From Mycobacterium colombiense CECT 3035 (GTDB lineage Bacteria > Actinomycetota > Actinomycetes > Mycobacteriales > Mycobacteriaceae): 64,000 bases of DNA. Below the pieces are notes generated by a model that ran no database searches, was not told the DNA's origin, and worked only from the letters and a program-made list of their open reading frames with translations. This document shows positions 60,614 through 64,000 of this stretch, in pieces. The first letter of the stretch is position 1; the number at the start of each line of letters is the position of its first letter. The stretch spans positions 2,108,001 through 2,172,000 of the forward strand of contig NZ_CP020821.1 of the NCBI RefSeq assembly GCF_002105755.1, given 5' to 3'. Made by a program: the position numbers and the translations under genes.

Positions 60614-61807
60614 ATGTCTTCCCGTTCCTTGCCGTACCCGGTTTTCGATATCGACAACCATATGTACGAGACGACGGATGCCCTCACGAAGTACCTGCCG
60701 AAAGAGCATCGCGGGAAGGTCGGTTACGTCGAGGTCAATGGCCGTCCGAAACTCGTCGTCAAGGATCACATCAGCCATATGATCCCCAACCCGACCTTCG
60801 CGCGCGTTGCCCGGCCGGGCAGCGCCGAGGACTACTTTCTCGGCAACAACCCCGAGGGCCTCAACTTTCGTGAGTTCGTCGGCCAGGCAATGGATGTCAT
60901 TCCCGCCTATCAAGCTCCGGCGCCCCGATTGGAGCTGATGGACGAACTGGGCCTCGACCAATGCGTGATGTACCCGACGCTCGCCAGCCTTATCGAGGAG
61001 CGCACCACCGACGACGTCATCCTCACCCACGCGATCATTCACGCGCTCAACGAGTGGATGCACGAGCACTGGACGTTCAACTACCACGACCGGATCTTCG
61101 CGACCCCCGTCATCTGCCTGCCCCTGGTGGATGAAGCCATCAGGGAATTTCACTGGGGCCTCGAGCACGGCATGAAGACATTCCTGGTGCGGCCCGCACC
61201 CGTGCCCAGCCGCTTCGGCGGCTCGCGCTCCATGGGGCTGCCCGAGTTCGACCCGTTCTGGGAAGAGGTCGTGAACGCCGGCATGCCGGTCACCATGCAT
61301 GCCTCGGACAGCGGGTACCAGAAGCACCTCATGGAGTGGGAGGGCGGGGACGAGTACCTGTCCTTCAAGCCGAGCGCGTTACGTGAGGTCGTGATGGGTC
61401 ACCGCGCCATCGAGGACACCCTCGCCGCGATGATCTGCCACGGCGCCCTGTCCCGCTTCCCGGATCTGAAGATCTTCTGCGTCGAGAACGGCAGCGGATG
61501 GGTGCGCAATCTGCTCGAACAGCTGAACACCGCGTACAAGATCATGCCCAAGGAGTTCGACGAGCACCCGGTCGAGGTTTTCAAGCGAAACATCTACATC
61601 CATCCGTTCCTCGAGGACGACCTCAAGGGGATTATCGACATCATGGGCGAAGATCACGTGATGTTCGGCTCCGATTTCCCGCACCCCGAGGGTATCGGTG
61701 ACCCGCTGAGCTTCGTCGACCGGCTTGATGGGGTATCGGAGACTGCTAAGGCGAAGATTATGGGCGGCAACGCGATTGAGCACTTAGGCCTGAAGGTGCC
61801 GGCATGA
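60614..61807 (+). CDS. amidohydrolase-2-family protein
   Basis: A 397-residue TIM-barrel metal hydrolase, paralogue of the gene at 50833: FDIDNHMYETTDA (DxH), PVTMHASDSGY (His) and FGSDFPHPEG. Both share an N-terminal extension with DHISHMIPNPTFARV-like sequence before the barrel continues. ATG at 60614 follows GGAGGAAAG. The stop overlaps the MaoC dehydratase start (ATGA), so here the amidohydrolase is translationally coupled to a CoA-ester hydratase, which implies a CoA-linked substrate. Confidence 0.85.
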   Translation: MSSRSLPYPVFDIDNHMYETTDALTKYLPKEHRGKVGYVEVNGRPKLVVKDHISHMIPNPTFARVARPGSAEDYFLGNNPEGLNFREFVGQAMDVIPAYQAPAPRLELMDELGLDQCVMYPTLASLIEERTTDDVILTHAIIHALNEWMHEHWTFNYHDRIFATPVICLPLVDEAIREFHWGLEHGMKTFLVRPAPVPSRFGGSRSMGLPEFDPFWEEVVNAGMPVTMHASDSGYQKHLMEWEGGDEYLSFKPSALREVVMGHRAIEDTLAAMICHGALSRFPDLKIFCVENGSGWVRNLLEQLNTAYKIMPKEFDEHPVEVFKRNIYIHPFLEDDLKGIIDIMGEDHVMFGSDFPHPEGIGDPLSFVDRLDGVSETAKAKIMGGNAIEHLGLKVPA

Positions 61808-62280
61808 TCGAGGCCCCCGTGTCCCCGACGGTTTACGACGGAATCGCCGACTTCGAGGCTCACGTCGGCGAGCACCTCGGTTTCAGCGGTTGGCGGCAGG
61901 TCACTCAGAAGGAAATCGACCTGTTCGCGGAGGCGACCGGTGATCATCAATGGATTCATGTCGATCCGGAGAAGGCGGCCGCCGGCCCGTACGGCAAGAC
62001 CATTGCACACGGTTATCTGACATTGTCGCTGGTACCCATTCTCGTGCAACAGATCTACCGGGTGACAGGATTGGCGATGCAGGTCAATTACGGCAGCGAC
62101 AAACTGCGCTTCCCCGCACCGGTACCGGTCGACAGCTGGATCAGGGCGGGCGCGGAACTCGTCAGGGTGGACCGCAATGACAAGGGCGGCAGGGCCACGG
62201 TCCGCGTCACCGTCGAAGTCGAGGGCAGCGACCGCCCGGCGTGCGTCGTCGACACGATCGCCGCGATGGTCGACGCCTGA
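61804..62280 (+). CDS. MaoC-family (R)-specific enoyl-CoA hydratase
   Basis: A 158-residue single-hotdog hydratase. The signature ATGDHQWIHVDPEKAA contains the catalytic Asp and His; IAHGYLTLSLVP and FPAPVPVDSWIRAG follow as in the mycobacterial HtdZ/Rv0130 type. It hydrates 2-enoyl-CoA to (R)-3-hydroxyacyl-CoA. ATG overlaps the amidohydrolase stop. Convergent with the CaiB/BaiF gene. Confidence 0.88.
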   Translation: MIEAPVSPTVYDGIADFEAHVGEHLGFSGWRQVTQKEIDLFAEATGDHQWIHVDPEKAAAGPYGKTIAHGYLTLSLVPILVQQIYRVTGLAMQVNYGSDKLRFPAPVPVDSWIRAGAELVRVDRNDKGGRATVRVTVEVEGSDRPACVVDTIAAMVDA

Positions 62281-62304
62281 TCTGACGCGCGCGGCCATTC
62301 GCGC

Positions 62305-64000
62305 CTACGCGTTGAGCACGCGTTCTCCGATGACTCGTTGTTCACGCAGCGAAGCAATCTCCTGGGCAGACAGGCCCAGTGCCCCAAGCACTTCGGAGTT
62401 GTGCTGCCCGAGGGTCGGCGCCGCGGTCCGGTGCTGGTGCGCGGGTCCCGGCGAGATCCGGAATGGCCACCCGGGAAATCGATGTCGCCCAGTGATCGAA
62501 TGGTCCAAATCCTGATAGAAGCCCCGCGCATCGAGCTGCTCGACGTCATACATCTGATCGGCCGGCAGGAGTCGTTCGGCCGGCACACCCCGCCGGCCGA
62601 ACGTGGCGACGACCTCCGCCGCGGTTCGCCCGCACGTCCAACTCGTCAGAACCTCGTCGAAGTCGTCGTGATTCTCCCGGCGCGCTGCTGCGTTGGCAAA
62701 TCTCGGATCGCCGCACAAGTCCGAGCGGTCGATGGCGTCCAATACCGCAAGCCAGTCCGCGTCATCACGCACGGAGAGCGCGACCCACTCGTCGGCATTG
62801 CTCGTCGTGTAGACGCCCTGGGCGTACCAACGGTGACGATTTCCCTCGCGGGGCCGCACCGATCCCGTCAACGAGTATTCGATGACGGGTTCGGCGGTCA
62901 CGGCCGCGCCGACCTCGATTTGCGCGACCTCGATCAGCTGCCCCGCACCGGTGGATCGCCGATGTTCGAGCGCAGCCAGCAGCGCCACACACGCGTGTAC
63001 GCCGGCGATCGGGTCGGCCGGCCCCTGCAGGTTGCAGGGCGGGCCTTCCGCATAACCGGTCGCGGCCGACATGCCTGATACCTGTTCGATATTCAGCGCC
63101 CAGCCCACGTAGTCACGCCACGGACCCTCCAGCCCGAATCCCGGCATCCGCACCATGATCACGCCGGGATTGAGGCGCACGATGGAGTCGTAGTCCAGCC
63201 CGAATTGTTCGACCACGCGCGGCGAGAAGTTCTCCACCACCACATCGGCTTCGGCGGCCAGACGCAACGCCAGCTCGCGGCCAGTCGCGGAGGTGAGGTC
63301 GAGCGTGATGTCGCGCTTGTTGAGATTGGTTCCCTGCCATAGTGGGCCCCGCTCGTACCAGTCGTCGCCCTCACGCAACAGCGAGCCCGAGTAACGATGT
63401 CCATCGGGTCGCTGGATGGACTCGACCTTGACCACGTCGGCGCCGAACGCACCGAGGTAGCACGTCAGATACGCGCCCGCCCAGAAAGTGCTCAAGTCGA
63501 ACACCTTCAAACCCGCGAACGGCAGCGAGATGTCGGGGACGTCGCCCGACCAGCGGGGTTCGCCGCGCTCGCTCCACGTCGGCTTCACATCCGTCCGGAC
63601 GGTGGGAGCGGGCAACGGCGGCGGGACCGGAGTCTTCGAAAGCCGGAACGGCGCACCTGGTCGCGTGAATCGCCATGCATCACAGGCCGACTCGATGAAG
63701 AATCCTCGCTCGGCATACTGGGGACAGCCCAGAATGGTGTCCCCCTCGGTGATCGGTGCCGCGGGGATTCGCATGGCTTGACTCAATTCGACCAGGTCAG
63801 CAACGGACATCGAGTCAAGGAAGGGCTGGGCCTTGGCGAAGAACTCGTCGCGCTCAGGGCCGCCGAGCATGATGGCGAGCTGATGGTCACCGAACTCGGG
63901 CAGCCCGACCATTGCGCACACGTCCAGCCAGTGCTGGCCGGTCAGGCAGTTGATCCCGATCCAACCGTCGGCGGCGTGCACGATACCCAGCATCGGCGCC
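62305..64000 (-). CDS. CaiB/BaiF family III CoA-transferase, tandem-domain, truncated at window edge
   Basis: About 565 residues are visible; the frame is open to base 64000, so the N-terminus is outside. The first visible part (IVHAADGWIGINCLTGQHW, CAMVGLPEF, AAPITEGDTI) is the C-terminal half of one CoA-transferase domain. A second, complete domain begins at LPFAGLKVFDLSTFWAGAYL and includes DVVKVESIQRPDGHR, NKRDITLDLTSATGRELAL and VVVENFSPRVVEQFGLDY. The protein is therefore a fusion of two CaiB-like domains, which in nature usually form interlocked dimers. It would transfer CoA between acids, saving ATP. Donor and acceptor are unknown. Confidence 0.85.
   Translation of the reverse strand, partial: APMLGIVHAADGWIGINCLTGQHWLDVCAMVGLPEFGDHQLAIMLGGPERDEFFAKAQPFLDSMSVADLVELSQAMRIPAAPITEGDTILGCPQYAERGFFIESACDAWRFTRPGAPFRLSKTPVPPPLPAPTVRTDVKPTWSERGEPRWSGDVPDISLPFAGLKVFDLSTFWAGAYLTCYLGAFGADVVKVESIQRPDGHRYSGSLLREGDDWYERGPLWQGTNLNKRDITLDLTSATGRELALRLAAEADVVVENFSPRVVEQFGLDYDSIVRLNPGVIMVRMPGFGLEGPWRDYVGWALNIEQVSGMSAATGYAEGPPCNLQGPADPIAGVHACVALLAALEHRRSTGAGQLIEVAQIEVGAAVTAEPVIEYSLTGSVRPREGNRHRWYAQGVYTTSNADEWVALSVRDDADWLAVLDAIDRSDLCGDPRFANAAARRENHDDFDEVLTSWTCGRTAAEVVATFGRRGVPAERLLPADQMYDVEQLDARGFYQDLDHSITGRHRFPGWPFRISPGPAHQHRTAAPTLGQHNSEVLGALGLSAQEIASLREQRVIGERVLNA

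Overview
The window is high-GC actinobacterial DNA and almost certainly from a non-tuberculous Mycobacterium. It carries MmpL, PapA, PE-PPE-hydrolase and Gap/Sap-type genes together, a combination typical of mycobacterial cell-envelope lipid loci, followed by a dense CoA-dependent catabolic region of mycobacterial style. GTG/TTG starts and 4-base ATGA/GTGA overlaps are frequent. No rRNA, tRNA, CRISPR array or insertion sequence was seen.

Left part (1-21 kb): export and synthesis of an envelope glycolipid. A truncated ABC-2 permease, a condensation-fold acyltransferase and a polytopic membrane protein end at a hairpin terminator. A Gap/Sap-type membrane protein then converges on a very large bimodular type I PKS (KS-AT-KR-ACP / KS-AT-DH-ER-KR-ACP). 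Divergent from the PKS are a PapA acyltransferase and a secreted PE-PPE-domain hydrolase/transacylase, with an MmpL transporter facing them. The gene set and two malonyl-type AT domains (HAFH motif) fit the trehalose polyphleate (TPP) pathway better than the methyl-branched DAT/PAT/sulfolipid pathways. The PKS frame is broken by an apparent single-base deletion inside DH. The start of MmpL and the end of the Gap-like gene each also look one base short. No FadD/FAAL ligase is visible beside the locus.

Middle (21-24.7 kb): a ParB-like/StrR-type regulator, a poorly coding stretch, a decayed gene (frameshift plus in-frame stop) and an orphan CPBP-type membrane protein.

Right part (24.7-64 kb): a catabolic island of about 38 genes. 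It includes CoA ligases (3), acyl-CoA dehydrogenases (6, two of them in probable alpha/beta pairs), crotonases (6), hotdog dehydratases (2), a thiolase-like/DUF35 pair, SDRs (3), DxH-type amidohydrolases (4), a PaaI thioesterase, an HpaI aldolase, a 2-hydroxyacid dehydrogenase, a TauD-like dioxygenase, a flavin (LLM) enzyme, a CaiB/BaiF CoA-transferase and a cluster of small membrane proteins. The substrate is unknown. The logic (CoA activation, dehydrogenation, hydration or ring hydrolysis, retro-aldol) resembles steroid/terpenoid or alicyclic acid breakdown. Most promoters of this island carry an inverted repeat close to GAGAAT-N3/4-ATTCTC, which suggests one regulon. The best regulator candidate is the TetR protein at 30249-31046, which has an AT-hook-like C-terminal tail.
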